Shown here in pieces: positions 1-7,553 of a stretch of 35,089 nucleotides of DNA (position 1 is its first letter; each line of letters opens with the position of its first letter). Source of the stretch: Candidatus Butyricicoccus avicola (GTDB lineage Bacteria; Bacillota; Clostridia; Oscillospirales; Butyricicoccaceae); contig DWWZ01000154.1 of NCBI GenBank assembly GCA_019119435.1, positions 68,987-104,075 on the forward strand, in the 5' to 3' direction. The notes beneath the pieces were generated by a model that searched no databases, was not told where the DNA came from, and saw nothing but the letters and a program-made list of their open reading frames with translations. The translations under genes were made by a program, and so were the position numbers.

Positions 1-305
1 CCGCGTGCGGCGTGGACCTGACCCAGATGCTGACCCTGCTGCGCAAGCTGGACTTCCCGCGCGCGCTGTTTGCGCGCGACATGGCCGGCTACTCCGCGGG
101 GCAGAAGAAAAAGGTGCTGCTCGCGCGCAGCCTGTGCGAGCGCGCCCACCTCTACCTGTGGGACGAGCCGCTCAACTACATTGACGTGTTCTCGCGCATG
201 CAGTTGGAGGCGCTCCTGCAGGAGGCGCAGGCGGCCATGGTCTTTGTCGAGCACGACCAGGTGTTCGTCTCCCGGACGGCCACGCAGGTGCTGACGCTCG
301 GATAG
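1..305 (+). CDS. ABC-F family ATPase, C-terminal part (5' truncated by window edge)
   Basis: This is the last ~100 codons of a gene that enters from before base 1; the reading frame (codons starting at base 3) is open up to the window edge, so the GTG at 12 in the ORF track is not the true start. The piece holds the second nucleotide-binding domain: the signature motif YSAGQKKKVLLARSL, Walker B LYLWDEPLNYID and the H-loop VEHD. The wording of these motifs resembles soluble ABC-F proteins of the Lsa/Msr ribosome-protection type, which bind the ribosomal E site and can dislodge antibiotics. There are no membrane segments in what is visible. Resistance function is an inference only; housekeeping ABC-F proteins share the fold. 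It ends 8 bases before a bidirectional hairpin shared with the convergent obgE. Confidence 0.85.
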   Translation, partial: ACGVDLTQMLTLLRKLDFPRALFARDMAGYSAGQKKKVLLARSLCERAHLYLWDEPLNYIDVFSRMQLEALLQEAQAAMVFVEHDQVFVSRTATQVLTLG

Positions 306-310
306 CGCAA

Positions 311-341
311 AAAAAGAGTCCGCCTAAAAAGCGGACTCTTT
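311..341. terminator. Bidirectional intrinsic terminator between ABC-F gene and obgE
   Basis: Perfect 11-bp stem AAAGAGTCCGC / GCGGACTCTTT with a 7-base loop. A run of seven A residues precedes it (306-315 region), which reads as a U-tract for minus-strand obgE transcripts; on the plus strand only a short T run follows. It lies between two convergent genes, so it probably serves both. Confidence 0.85.
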
Positions 342-367
342 GCTATCAGCGCCCTGGACGGGCTGTC

Positions 368-1645
368 TTAGTGGATATACTCGAACTCCATGTCGCCGAT
401 GACGACGATGCTGCCCTCCTCGACGCCCATCTGCTCCAGGCGGTCGTAGACGCCCGCGTTCTTGAGCATGCGGTCCATATAGAGGCGGGATTCGTAGTCG
501 TCGGTGTTGACGCTGCCCATGATCTTGTCGATCCAGGCGCCGCCCACGACGTAGTAGTCCTCGACCTTTTCGATCGTGATGTCGCGCTCGGTGACCGGCT
601 GGGCCTCGTCCTCGGGCGCAAACTCGGGCTCGTAGGTGAAGACCGGCGGCAGGTCCTGCAGGCGCTCCCAGGTCTGGTTGACCAGCTCGCGCACGCCCTG
701 ATTGGTCGCGGCCGACAGCTCCAAAAAGCCATAGCCGTGCGCGTCCGCGTATGCGCGGAGCTTGTCCAGCATGGCGCGGTCGTCGCCCAGCAGGTCGGTC
801 TTGTTGGCGACAATGATCTGCGGGCGGGAGGCCAGGAATTCGCTGTAGCCGGCGAGCTCGGCGTTGATGGCCTGCACGTCCTCCAGGGGATCGCGGCCCT
901 CGCTGCCGGCGGCGTCCACCAGGTGCAGCAGCAGGCGGCAGCGGTCGATGTGGCGCAGGAAGTCATGGCCCAGGCCGGCGCCCTCGGACGCGCCCTCGAT
1001 GATGCCCGGGATGTCGGCCATGACGAAGGACTGCTCCTCGGCCACGCGGACGACGCCGAGGTTGGGCACGAGGGTGGTGAAGTGATAGTTCGCGATCTTG
1101 GGGCGGGCGGCCGAGACCATGGACAGGAGCGTGGACTTGCCGACGTTCGGGAAGCCGATGAGGCCGACGTCGGCGAGCAGCTTGAGCTCGAGGGTGATCT
1201 CGCGCTCGGTGCCCGGCTGGCCGGGCTTGGCAAAGCGCGGCGCCTGGCGGGTGGGCGTTGCGAAGTGGGTGTTGCCCCAGCCGCCGTTGCCGCCCTTGGC
1301 CGCGACGAAGGGCGCGTCGTCCGACAGGTCCTTGAGGATGCGGCCGGTGGCGCGGTCGCGCACGATGGTGCCGCGCGGCACGCGGATGACGAGGTCGGCC
1401 CCGTCCTTGCCCTTCATGCGCTTGCCCATGCCGTTCTCGCCGTCCGGGGCGACATACTTCTTCTTGTAGCGGAAGTCCAGCAGCGTGGACAGGTTGTCGT
1501 CCACCCGGAAGACCACCGAGCCGCCGCGGCCGCCGTCGCCGCCGTCCGGGCCGCCCGAGGCCACGTATTTCTCGCGGTGGAAGCTGACCTTGCCGTCGCC
1601 GCCCTTGCCGGACGCGATCTTGATATTTGCTACGTCAATAAACAT
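368..1645 (-). CDS. obgE: Obg-family GTPase ObgE/CgtA
   Basis: Essential GTPase that binds the large ribosomal subunit during late assembly and under stress. The 425-residue product has the glycine-rich Obg domain first (IASGKGGDGKVSFHREK onward, ~1-158), then the G domain with G1 GFPNVGKST at 164-172, G3 DIPG and G4 NKTD, and a C-terminal OCT-type domain ending in IVVIGDMEFEY. The ORF track starts 17 codons further up, but ATG at 1645 (MFIDVANIK) is chosen because it matches family starts and has a GAGGAG ribosome-binding site just upstream. It follows rplU-prp-rpmA, the usual Firmicute order, but an intrinsic terminator sits between rpmA and this gene, so its expression is probably partly uncoupled from the ribosomal proteins. 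Confidence 0.97.
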   Translation of the reverse strand: MFIDVANIKIASGKGGDGKVSFHREKYVASGGPDGGDGGRGGSVVFRVDDNLSTLLDFRYKKKYVAPDGENGMGKRMKGKDGADLVIRVPRGTIVRDRATGRILKDLSDDAPFVAAKGGNGGWGNTHFATPTRQAPRFAKPGQPGTEREITLELKLLADVGLIGFPNVGKSTLLSMVSAARPKIANYHFTTLVPNLGVVRVAEEQSFVMADIPGIIEGASEGAGLGHDFLRHIDRCRLLLHLVDAAGSEGRDPLEDVQAINAELAGYSEFLASRPQIIVANKTDLLGDDRAMLDKLRAYADAHGYGFLELSAATNQGVRELVNQTWERLQDLPPVFTYEPEFAPEDEAQPVTERDITIEKVEDYYVVGGAWIDKIMGSVNTDDYESRLYMDRMLKNAGVYDRLEQMGVEEGSIVVIGDMEFEYIH

Positions 1646-1691
1646 AAAACTCCTCACTTGGAAACAAGGGGTGAAAAACTTCCGGACATAA

Positions 1692-1719
1692 AACAAAATC
1701 CCGGAGGCATGTCCGGGAT
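1692..1719 (-). terminator. Intrinsic terminator/attenuator between rpmA and obgE
   Basis: On the minus strand an 8-bp stem ATCCCGGA / TCCGGGAT with a 6-base loop is followed by TTTTGTTTT. It lies 20 bases past the rpmA stop. It should end most rplU-prp-rpmA transcripts, leaving read-through for obgE. Confidence 0.75.
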
Positions 1720-1738
1720 GTTGTCTTGCTTATTTGGA

Positions 1739-2020
1739 TTACTGAACTTCGTAAACCGAAACGCGCTTGCGGTCCTTGCCGACGCGCTCGAAGCGAACCA
1801 CGCCGGAAACCTTGGCGAACAGGGTGTCGTCAGAGCCTCTGCCGACATTGACGCCCGGATGGATCTTGGTGCCGCGCTGACGAACGAGGATGTTGCCAGC
1901 CGGGACAACCTGACCGTCCGCACGCTTGACGCCCAGGCGCTTGGCCTCGGAGTCACGGCCGTTCTTGGTCGAACCTACGCCCTTTTTATGAGCGAAAAAC
2001 TGTAAGCTAATCTGCAGCAT
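1739..2020 (-). CDS. rpmA: Ribosomal protein L27 with cleavable N-terminal extension
   Basis: Large-subunit protein whose mature N-terminus reaches the peptidyl-transferase centre. The 93-residue product starts MLQISLQFF followed by [15 protein letters not shown]. The 9-residue leader ending in LQFF is the Firmicute-type extension that the protease Prp removes, exposing AHKKG; that processing is known in Staphylococcus aureus and inferred here. The ATG at 2020 has a strong GGAGG site. The start lies inside the 3' end of prp (14-bp overlap), so the protease and its substrate are translated together. Confidence 0.97.
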   Translation of the reverse strand: MLQISLQFFAHKKGVGSTKNGRDSEAKRLGVKRADGQVVPAGNILVRQRGTKIHPGVNVGRGSDDTLFAKVSGVVRFERVGKDRKRVSVYEVQ

Positions 2021-2348
2021 CGTTGTACACCTCCGTAACTTGGATAAACTCTGGATAATCTTGTGCCAGTTCGGACAGATGGAGCAGGAAGGCGCGCAGG
2101 GCGTCCTGCCCGTCCGGGATGCGGTCTTTGGGGAGGGTCAGGCGGATGTGTGCGCCCTCGTCCTCGATCAGGGTATCGACCGGGATGCGCTGCACGTCAT
2201 AGAGCAGGGCATGGATGAGCTGGACCGAACTGGATACCGCGGCGCAGACGATGTCCTCGCCCTCCTCGGCATAGCCGGCGTGGCCGGCCAGGTCGACGGC
2301 GGAAAGCGGGCCGTTTTGCGCGGTGCGGTAAAAGGTGACGCGGGTCAT
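2007..2348 (-). CDS. prp: Prp, cysteine protease that processes ribosomal protein L27
   Basis: Small (113 aa) protease of the YsxB/Prp family. The conserved stretch [19 protein letters not shown] carries the presumed catalytic pair His23 and Cys35, at nearly the same positions as in the S. aureus enzyme. Its substrate is the L27 leader encoded by the overlapping gene downstream. The start codon lies 5 bases after the rplU stop and has no good ribosome-binding site, so translation is probably coupled to rplU. The rplU-prp-rpmA order is the typical Firmicute arrangement. Confidence 0.95.
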   Translation of the reverse strand: MTRVTFYRTAQNGPLSAVDLAGHAGYAEEGEDIVCAAVSSSVQLIHALLYDVQRIPVDTLIEDEGAHIRLTLPKDRIPDGQDALRAFLLHLSELAQDYPEFIQVTEVYNDAAD

Positions 2349-2353
2349 GCCGT

Positions 2354-2665
2354 TTAGGCGTGGATCGCGCTGATGGTTACCTTGGTGTAGGGCTGTCTGT
2401 GGCCCTGACGCTTTCTGTAACCCTTCTTCGGCTTCATCTTGAAGATGTTGATCTTCTTCTGCTTGCCGGTCTTGTCAGCGGTACCGGTTACGGTAGCGCC
2501 CTCGACGTACGGTGCGCCAACCTTGAGGTCTGCGCCCTCGCCGACTGCAAGCACCTTGTCAAACGTTACGGAAGCGCCGTCCTCTACGCCGAGCTTCTCC
2601 ACGTAGATCACATCGCCCTCGGATACCTTGTACTGCTTGCCACCAGTTACTAAAATTGCATACAT
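2354..2665 (-). CDS. rplU: Ribosomal protein L21
   Basis: Large-subunit protein of 103 residues beginning [18 protein letters not shown] and ending with the basic L21 core [21 protein letters not shown], which binds 23S rRNA. The ORF track begins 12 codons upstream, but ATG at 2665 matches the universal L21 start and has an AGAGGTG site 5' of it. It is the first gene of the rplU-prp-rpmA(-obgE) transcript, driven by a near-perfect promoter ~100 bases upstream. Confidence 0.97.
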   Translation of the reverse strand: MYAILVTGGKQYKVSEGDVIYVEKLGVEDGASVTFDKVLAVGEGADLKVGAPYVEGATVTGTADKTGKQKKINIFKMKPKKGYRKRQGHRQPYTKVTISAIHA

Positions 2666-2757
2666 TGTGCGGTAGCACCTCTCTTTCGTTCTTAGAGTCA
2701 CGCTCTTGCGGGCGGCGACACATTTGGACGCACTTGATTTGCCCGATTCGATGCGGC
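2666..2757 (-). promoter_or_regulatory. 5' leader of rplU (candidate ribosomal-protein leader)
   Basis: About 90 bases lie between the predicted transcription start and the rplU ATG. Firmicutes often carry an autoregulatory L21 leader RNA here. I cannot confirm the consensus structure by eye, so this is a positional suggestion only. Confidence 0.3.
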
Positions 2758-2764
2758 TTCTGAT

Positions 2765-2793
2765 ATGATAGCAGACGGGCGGCGGCCTGTCAA
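2765..2793 (-). promoter_or_regulatory. Sigma-A-type promoter of rplU operon
   Basis: Minus strand reads TTGACA, 17 bases, TATCAT: a perfect -35 and a 5/6 -10. It lies ~100 bases upstream of rplU and just past the folD terminator. Confidence 0.85.
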
Positions 2794-2859
2794 GGGGATT
2801 TTCATTTTTTCTTCAAAAAAAGTGCGGCGCGCGGACCGCCCTGGAGCCGGGCGGGCTGC

Positions 2860-2912
2860 AAAAAAAAGCGAAGGCCGGAAGCGAGGGGGCGTTCTCCCCT
2901 CCTCCGGCCTTC
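2860..2912 (-). terminator. Intrinsic terminator after folD
   Basis: Minus strand: GAAGGCCGGA pairs perfectly with TCCGGCCTTC (10 bp), with a further GAGGGG/CCCCTC pairing inside the loop, followed by CGC and eight T residues. It lies 9 bases past the folD stop and ends the yfmF-yfmH-lgt-folD transcript. Confidence 0.9.
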
Positions 2913-2920
2913 GGCCATGC

Positions 2921-3766
2921 TTATCTTGCGGCCTTCTCCGCCGCCCGCAGGGTATTCTTCATGAGCATCGTGATGGTCATGGGGCCGACGCCGCCCGGCA
3001 CGGGCGTGAGATAGCCCGCGACCGCGGCGGCCGCCGGGTCGACGTCGCCGCACAGCTTGCCGTCGACGCGGTTCATGCCGACGTCGATGACGGCCGCGCC
3101 CGGCTTGACCATGTCGGGCGTCACGAAGTGCGCGCGGCCGACCGCCGCGACCAGGATATCGGCCTCGCGGCAGATGTCCGCCAGGCCCTGGGTGCGGCTG
3201 TGGCAGATGGTGACCGTGCCGTGCCGGTGCAGCAGCAGCATGGCCATGGGCTTGCCCACGATGTTCGAGCGGCCGATGACCACGCACCGCTTGCCCTTGG
3301 GGTCAATGCCGTATGCGTCCAGCAGCTCCATAACGCCGGCCGGCGTGCAGGGCAAAAAGTCGAAGTCCCCGATCATGATATGCCCGACGTTCGCCGGATG
3401 GAAGGCGTCCACGTCCTTCTCCGGGGGGATGGCCGCGATGACCGCCTGCTCGCTGATGTGCGCGGGCAGCGGCAGCTGGCACAGGATGCCGTGGATGCTC
3501 GGGTTGCGGCCGAGCTCCTCGACCAGCTCCAAGAGCGCCTGCTGGCTGGTCTCGGCGGGCAGCACGTACTTCTCGCTGTAGAACCCGCACTCGGCGCACG
3601 CCTTCTCCTTGTTGCGCACGTACACCTGGCTGGCCGGGTCCTCGCCCACCAGGATGACCGCAAGGCCCGGCCGCGTGCCGGCCGCGGTCAGCGCGCGCGC
3701 CTTCTCCAAAATCTCTCCTCTTACCTTGGCGGACAGCGCCTTGCCGTCCATCAAAACTGCACTCAT
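2921..3766 (-). CDS. folD: Bifunctional methylenetetrahydrofolate dehydrogenase/cyclohydrolase FolD
   Basis: Cytoplasmic enzyme interconverting 5,10-methylene-, methenyl- and 10-formyl-tetrahydrofolate with NADP(H). The 281-residue length is usual. Visible family motifs in order: YVRNKEKAC with the catalytic lysine, the QLPLP loop, [19 protein letters not shown], the nucleotide-binding [13 protein letters not shown], and [14 protein letters not shown] near the C-terminus. Its ATG overlaps the lgt stop as ATGA, so the two are translationally coupled. It is the last gene of its operon and is followed by a strong terminator. Confidence 0.97.
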   Translation of the reverse strand: MSAVLMDGKALSAKVRGEILEKARALTAAGTRPGLAVILVGEDPASQVYVRNKEKACAECGFYSEKYVLPAETSQQALLELVEELGRNPSIHGILCQLPLPAHISEQAVIAAIPPEKDVDAFHPANVGHIMIGDFDFLPCTPAGVMELLDAYGIDPKGKRCVVIGRSNIVGKPMAMLLLHRHGTVTICHSRTQGLADICREADILVAAVGRAHFVTPDMVKPGAAVIDVGMNRVDGKLCGDVDPAAAAVAGYLTPVPGGVGPMTITMLMKNTLRAAEKAAR

Positions 3767-4629
3767 ATATCTTCGTTCTCCTTTACAGTTGGGTATCGAA
3801 TGGCACGCGGGTCGGCGTGCGGGTCAACAAGCTGGGTCAGCGTCCGGACGCCCCGGCGCAGGCACAGCACCAGAAGGACCAGGCCGGTGATGCACGACAC
3901 GACCGCGACCACCTGCGAGACCCGGATATCGGTCTGGCCGATGTACAGGCTGTCGGTGCGCAGGCCCTCGATGACCGCGCGCCCGGCCCCGTACCAGACC
4001 AGATAGGACAGGAAGATCTGTCCGCGGAAGCGATAAAAATAAACCGAAACCAGGTGCAGCACGACAAAGCCCAGGGCGGTCCAGACCGACTCATAGAGGA
4101 AGGTCGGGTGGAAGGGGCCGTACCCGTTGACCGTCATGCCGAGCACGCTGTCGGTCAGCGTGCCGTGCGCCTCGCCGTTTATGAAGTTGCCCCAGCGGCC
4201 AAGGCACTGGCCGATGAGCAGGCCGAGCGCGGCCACGTCGAACATGCCCGGGATGCTGGCCCGCTTGACCCGGCCGTAGATGGCCACGGCCACGAGCGCG
4301 CCGATGATGCCGCCGTAGATGGCCATGCCGCCGTGCCAGACCGCGATGATCTCGGACGGGTACTTGCTGTAGTAGTCCCACTCCCAGATGACGTAGTAGA
4401 GCCGCGCGCCCACGATGGCCGAGGGCAGGGCGGCGACCAGCGCGTCAAAGAACAGGTCGTTGTTGAAGCCGAAGCGGCGGATGCGGAGGCTGCAATAGAG
4501 GACGGCCAGGGCAAAGCCCAGGGCGATGATGACGCCGTACCAATAGATATCCTTGCCGAACACGTTGAAGGCCACCCGGTTGACGGTCACGGAGATGCCG
4601 AGGGCGGGAAAGGTGATGACATTTTCCAT
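3763..4629 (-). CDS. lgt: Prolipoprotein diacylglyceryl transferase Lgt
   Basis: Integral membrane enzyme that moves diacylglycerol from phosphatidylglycerol to the lipobox cysteine of prolipoproteins, the first step of lipoprotein maturation. The 288-residue product is strongly hydrophobic with about seven membrane segments. It has the Lgt signature [13 protein letters not shown] at 144-156, the HGGMAIYGG region with conserved His99, and [11 protein letters not shown] at 4629 is 2 bases after the yfmH stop; the 3' end overlaps folD by ATGA. The polar C-terminal tail (residues ~255-288) is somewhat longer than needed for the last membrane helix. Confidence 0.97.
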   Translation of the reverse strand: MENVITFPALGISVTVNRVAFNVFGKDIYWYGVIIALGFALAVLYCSLRIRRFGFNNDLFFDALVAALPSAIVGARLYYVIWEWDYYSKYPSEIIAVWHGGMAIYGGIIGALVAVAIYGRVKRASIPGMFDVAALGLLIGQCLGRWGNFINGEAHGTLTDSVLGMTVNGYGPFHPTFLYESVWTALGFVVLHLVSVYFYRFRGQIFLSYLVWYGAGRAVIEGLRTDSLYIGQTDIRVSQVVAVVSCITGLVLLVLCLRRGVRTLTQLVDPHADPRAIRYPTVKENEDI

Positions 4630-4631
4630 AG

Positions 4632-5912
4632 TTATGCGTTCTCCTCATCCGTACACGGCAGGACGGCCGACAGCGACACGCGGCCGGGCTCGGCCCAGCG
4701 CGCAAACATCGCCTGCACGTCGGCCCCCGTGATGTCCTCGAGCGCCGCGGCAAAGTCCAGGCAGCACTCGCCCGCCGGGCTGAGCGCGGCCTGGGCCTGG
4801 CACAGCTCGTCCGGCTGGTCGAGCAGGCGCACGTTCAGGCCGTAGCACGCCTTTTTGATGCGCGTGAACAGGTCCTCGGGCACGCCGCGGGCGGCATAGT
4901 CCCGGCAGGCGGCCGCCAGCCGGTCGCGCACGGCGGCCGGGTCGCGGCTCTCGCCGCCGAAGGACACGGCCGCGGCCTCGGGCAGGATGGCATAGCTGCA
5001 CGCAAAGCGGCGGCTGATGAGCCGGTCGGCGTAGAGCGCGGCAAAGAGCGGCGCGGTCGAGCCGCACAGGATGCGCGCGGCCAGGTCGCCCAAAAGCTGG
5101 CGGCGCAGGCGGCTCTCGCCCGGGGCCAGCGCGGCGTCCTTGAAGCCCACAAGGCAGGTCGGCTGGGAGACCGCCATGCGCCGCTCGGTCACGGCCCGGG
5201 CGGCCTCCGGCCGGCGCGCGCCGTAATGGCGGACGACCGTGGGCGCGGGCGTGCGCGGCGTGAGCGCCTCGGCCTGCTGGACGAGCGCGTCAAAGTCGGC
5301 CGTGCCGCAGACGACCAGGCACATGTTGGACGGGGTATAAAAGGCGCGATGGCAGGCCAGGAGCACGTCGGGCGTGATGCGCGCGATGCTGTCCACGCTG
5401 CCCGCGATGGATTCGCGCACGGGGTGCTCGTGATAGAGCCCGGCGAACAGGCCGACGTAGGCTGCCCAGTCGGGCGTGTCCTCCATCATGCCGATCTCCT
5501 GGGCGATGATGCCCTGCTCCTTCCGGACGTTCTCCGGGGTGAAGTAGGGCGTAAAGACGAACTTGAGCAGGATCTCCAGGTTGTCGGCCAGGCGGTCGGT
5601 GCAGGAGAAGTGGTAGGCGGTCATGGTGTGGCTGGTGAAGGCGTTGGGCGAGGCGCCGGTCGCGCCGAACTTTTGCAGCGCGTTGCCGTCGGCGTCCTCG
5701 AACATCTTGTGCTCGAGAAAGTGGGCCACGCCCGCGGGCATGTCATAGCGCACGCCGTCCAGCGTGAAGGACGCGTCCACCGAGCCAAAGTTGGTCGCCA
5801 GCATGGCGAAGGTCTTGGAAAAGCCCGGGCGCGGGATGTAATAGATTTTCAGTCCGTTTGCAAGCTGGGCCTGCTGCATGACAAGGCCCAGGCGGTCGCT
5901 CTGGCGCATCAT
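4632..5912 (-). CDS. M16-family zinc metallopeptidase, YfmH-like (active-site-bearing member of pair)
   Basis: The 426-residue product has the inverted zinc-binding motif HFLEH (HxxEH) and a downstream glutamate in EQGIIAQEIGMMEDTPDW, as in active M16 peptidases. No signal peptide is visible. In Bacillus the related YmfF/YmfH pair has been linked to maturation of elongation factor P; that role is only transferred by similarity. The ORF track extends this frame to 6470, but that extension is antisense-like GC-rich sequence lying inside yfmF; ATG at 5912 is chosen because it overlaps the yfmF stop as ATGA and is preceded by a GGGGGTG ribosome-binding site. A second ATG follows immediately (MMRQSD), so the exact start may be one codon later. 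Confidence 0.92.
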   Translation of the reverse strand: MMRQSDRLGLVMQQAQLANGLKIYYIPRPGFSKTFAMLATNFGSVDASFTLDGVRYDMPAGVAHFLEHKMFEDADGNALQKFGATGASPNAFTSHTMTAYHFSCTDRLADNLEILLKFVFTPYFTPENVRKEQGIIAQEIGMMEDTPDWAAYVGLFAGLYHEHPVRESIAGSVDSIARITPDVLLACHRAFYTPSNMCLVVCGTADFDALVQQAEALTPRTPAPTVVRHYGARRPEAARAVTERRMAVSQPTCLVGFKDAALAPGESRLRRQLLGDLAARILCGSTAPLFAALYADRLISRRFACSYAILPEAAAVSFGGESRDPAAVRDRLAAACRDYAARGVPEDLFTRIKKACYGLNVRLLDQPDELCQAQAALSPAGECCLDFAAALEDITGADVQAMFARWAEPGRVSLSAVLPCTDEENA

Positions 5913-7204
5913 ACGCCCACCCCCTTCATAAAATAGACAAGGTCCAGGGCGACGCGGCGGCCGGCGGCCATGACCTGGCCGCGCTCGACCCGCGCAAGCT
6001 GCTCGATCAGCGCGTCGGGCGTCACCGAAAAGCCGGCGACCGCCTGACGGTGCCAGTAGTTTTCCAGCGAGAGCGGGCTGTCGCCCAGGGCGCGCACCTG
6101 GCCGATGAGCGTGCGGCGGGCGCGCTCGAGCTCGTCGCGGCCCAGGCCGCCGGCCTTGAGGTCGTCCATCTGGCGCAGGATCTCGCCCAGGGCCTCGTCG
6201 TAGTTCGCGTTGTCGATGCCCGAGGCCACCATCATAAGGCCCTTGACCTTGTCCAGGGCGGCCGAGGCGTAATAGCACAGGGACAGCTTTTCGCGCACAT
6301 GGACGAACAGGCGCGAGCCCGGATAGCCGCCGAGCGCGGCGCAAAAGAGCATGAGAGCCGGATAGTCCTCGTCCGCGCCGGTCAGGCCGGTGCGCAGGCC
6401 CAGGGTCAGCTTGCCCTGGGTGACCGGCATGTCCTCGGTGACCGTGCGCGGCTTGCAGTTGACGCGGCACACGTCGATCTCGGGCACGTAGCGCGGCTTG
6501 CCGCCCGGCAGGTCCAGGCCGGACTGGAAGGCCTCGGCGACCGCGTCCGGCGCGGCCGAGCCGCAGTAAAACAGCTCAACCTTGGCGTAACGGCGCACCT
6601 CCTCATAGGCCGCCCAGATGAGGTCCGGGGTCAGCTCGTCGACGCCCTCGAGCGTGCCGTACTCGCACGCGCCGAACGGCTCGTCGCGGCACATGATCTC
6701 CTGCGCACGGCGCACGGCGTAGGCGCGCGGGTTGTCGCGCAGCGCGCGGATGCGGTCGGCGAGATTGTTCCGCTCGCGTCCGGCCAGGTCCGCGCGGAAG
6801 CGGCCGGACTCCAGGCAGGGGCGGCACAGAAGGTCGCACAGGAGCGCGGCGATGCGCGCGGTCGGGTCCTCGCCCGCCGGGACCGAGGAGGGGTCCACGC
6901 CCACGGCGGCAAAGCCGAGGGACAGGCTCTCGCCCACCTTGCGCACGAAGGGCTCGACGCGCGCGCCGTACAGCCCGTCGAGCGCCGCGCCCAGGGCGGA
7001 CGGGTCCGGGCAGGACGCCGTGCCGCCGAAGAGCAGCGGCGGCAGGATGGCAAAGGGCGCATTCTGCGCGCCGAGCGGCAGGACGAATGCGGCCGAGAAG
7101 GCCGAGGTTTTGAATCGGCTGGTGGTGATGCAGGTCAGCTGGACGCCGTCCGCAAGGCGGCGCTGGGTCACAGCCTGCCTGTCGCATGTCAGGTCCGTAA
7201 TCAT
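5909..7204 (-). CDS. M16-family peptidase homologue, YfmF-like (no zinc motif)
   Basis: A 431-residue M16-fold protein. The position where active members have HxxEH reads LPPLLFGGTASCP, so it is probably catalytically inactive and acts as partner of the following gene product; M16 enzymes often work as active/inactive pairs. The C-terminal half contains typical M16_C features such as SRLFVHVREKLSLCYYASA. ATG at 7204 has an AAAGGATG site. It is the first gene of yfmF-yfmH-lgt-folD. The 5' side is a 349-base divergent intergenic region with a candidate promoter and a long perfect inverted repeat. Confidence 0.9.
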   Translation of the reverse strand: MITDLTCDRQAVTQRRLADGVQLTCITTSRFKTSAFSAAFVLPLGAQNAPFAILPPLLFGGTASCPDPSALGAALDGLYGARVEPFVRKVGESLSLGFAAVGVDPSSVPAGEDPTARIAALLCDLLCRPCLESGRFRADLAGRERNNLADRIRALRDNPRAYAVRRAQEIMCRDEPFGACEYGTLEGVDELTPDLIWAAYEEVRRYAKVELFYCGSAAPDAVAEAFQSGLDLPGGKPRYVPEIDVCRVNCKPRTVTEDMPVTQGKLTLGLRTGLTGADEDYPALMLFCAALGGYPGSRLFVHVREKLSLCYYASAALDKVKGLMMVASGIDNANYDEALGEILRQMDDLKAGGLGRDELERARRTLIGQVRALGDSPLSLENYWHRQAVAGFSVTPDALIEQLARVERGQVMAAGRRVALDLVYFMKGVGV

Positions 7205-7343
7205 AGAACATCCTTTCTATCTACCGTCTGCCGCGCAGTCGGCGGCAGGGATTTACCGTGGCCGGCACAAAGGCCCGCGGCCCGCACAGCGCGGCGCCTC
7301 GCAAAAAGATCGCAGGCAGCGCGCGGCGGAATTTGTCGGCTTT

Positions 7344-7379
7344 GCCGGCTTTGCGGCGGAAATACGCCGCAAAGCCGGC
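7344..7379. repeat. Perfect 15-bp inverted repeat in the yfmF leader
   Basis: GCCGGCTTTGCGGCG, a 6-base loop GAAATA, then the exact reverse complement. Neither side carries a T-tract, so it is not a simple terminator. Just upstream the sequence CGGCTTTG occurs as a second, tandem copy. If the minus-strand promoter at 7394-7422 is real, this hairpin forms at the very 5' end of the yfmF mRNA. Confidence 0.85.
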
Positions 7380-7393
7380 GCCTCAATAGTATT

Positions 7394-7422
7394 AGTATAT
7401 CGCCTGCCACCGGCAAAGTCCA
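7394..7422 (-). promoter_or_regulatory. Candidate promoter of yfmF operon
   Basis: Minus strand: TGGACT, 17 bases, TATACT (4/6 and 5/6 matches to sigma-A hexamers). It would give a leader of ~180 bases before the yfmF ATG. Confidence 0.5.
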
Positions 7423-7472
7423 GAAGCCTTGCGATTTTCATAAAAATTTCAAAAAACTTTTGCCTTCTCCCC

Positions 7473-7501
7473 TTGACAAACGCCGCCCCTTCGTGTAATA
7501 T
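7473..7501 (+). promoter_or_regulatory. Sigma-A-type promoter of ylxM-ffh
   Basis: TTGACA, 17 bases, TAATAT: perfect -35 and a near-consensus -10, ~50 bases before the ylxM ATG. Confidence 0.85.
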
Positions 7502-7516
7502 AACTATCGTTGTAAT

Positions 7517-7544
7517 TGTAAAGCCTTTGTCCTTTACACAAAGG
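7517..7544 (+). promoter_or_regulatory. Mutually exclusive hairpins covering the ylxM ribosome-binding site
   Basis: Two 7-bp stems can form: TGTAAAG (7517-7523) with CTTTACA (7532-7538), or CCTTTGT (7524-7530) with ACAAAGG (7538-7544). The second one buries the first bases of the AAAGGAGG Shine-Dalgarno sequence; the first frees it. Both share base 7538 and the 5' arm of one is in the loop of the other. A regulatory role is inference. Confidence 0.4.
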
Positions 7545-7553
7545 AGGTCCCCC

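Larger units (their letters stand above)
7205..7553. other. Divergent intergenic region between yfmF and ylxM (349 bases)
   Basis: No gene is seen here. It holds a candidate minus-strand promoter for yfmF (7394-7422), a strong plus-strand promoter for ylxM-ffh (7473-7501), a perfect 15-bp inverted repeat (7344-7379), a smaller hairpin CTGCCG/CGGCAG (7228-7248) in the yfmF leader, and two mutually exclusive short hairpins at the ylxM ribosome-binding site (7517-7544). Confidence 0.8.

Noticed and set aside
371-2005. 544-residue plus-strand ORF
   Set aside because: Antisense shadow of obgE and rpmA with Ala/Val/Gly/Asp/Leu bias and no motifs.
5913-6470. N-terminal extension of the YfmH frame
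   Set aside because: Lies wholly inside yfmF in another frame, has low-complexity Arg/Gly/Pro composition, and a good start with Shine-Dalgarno sequence exists at 5912.
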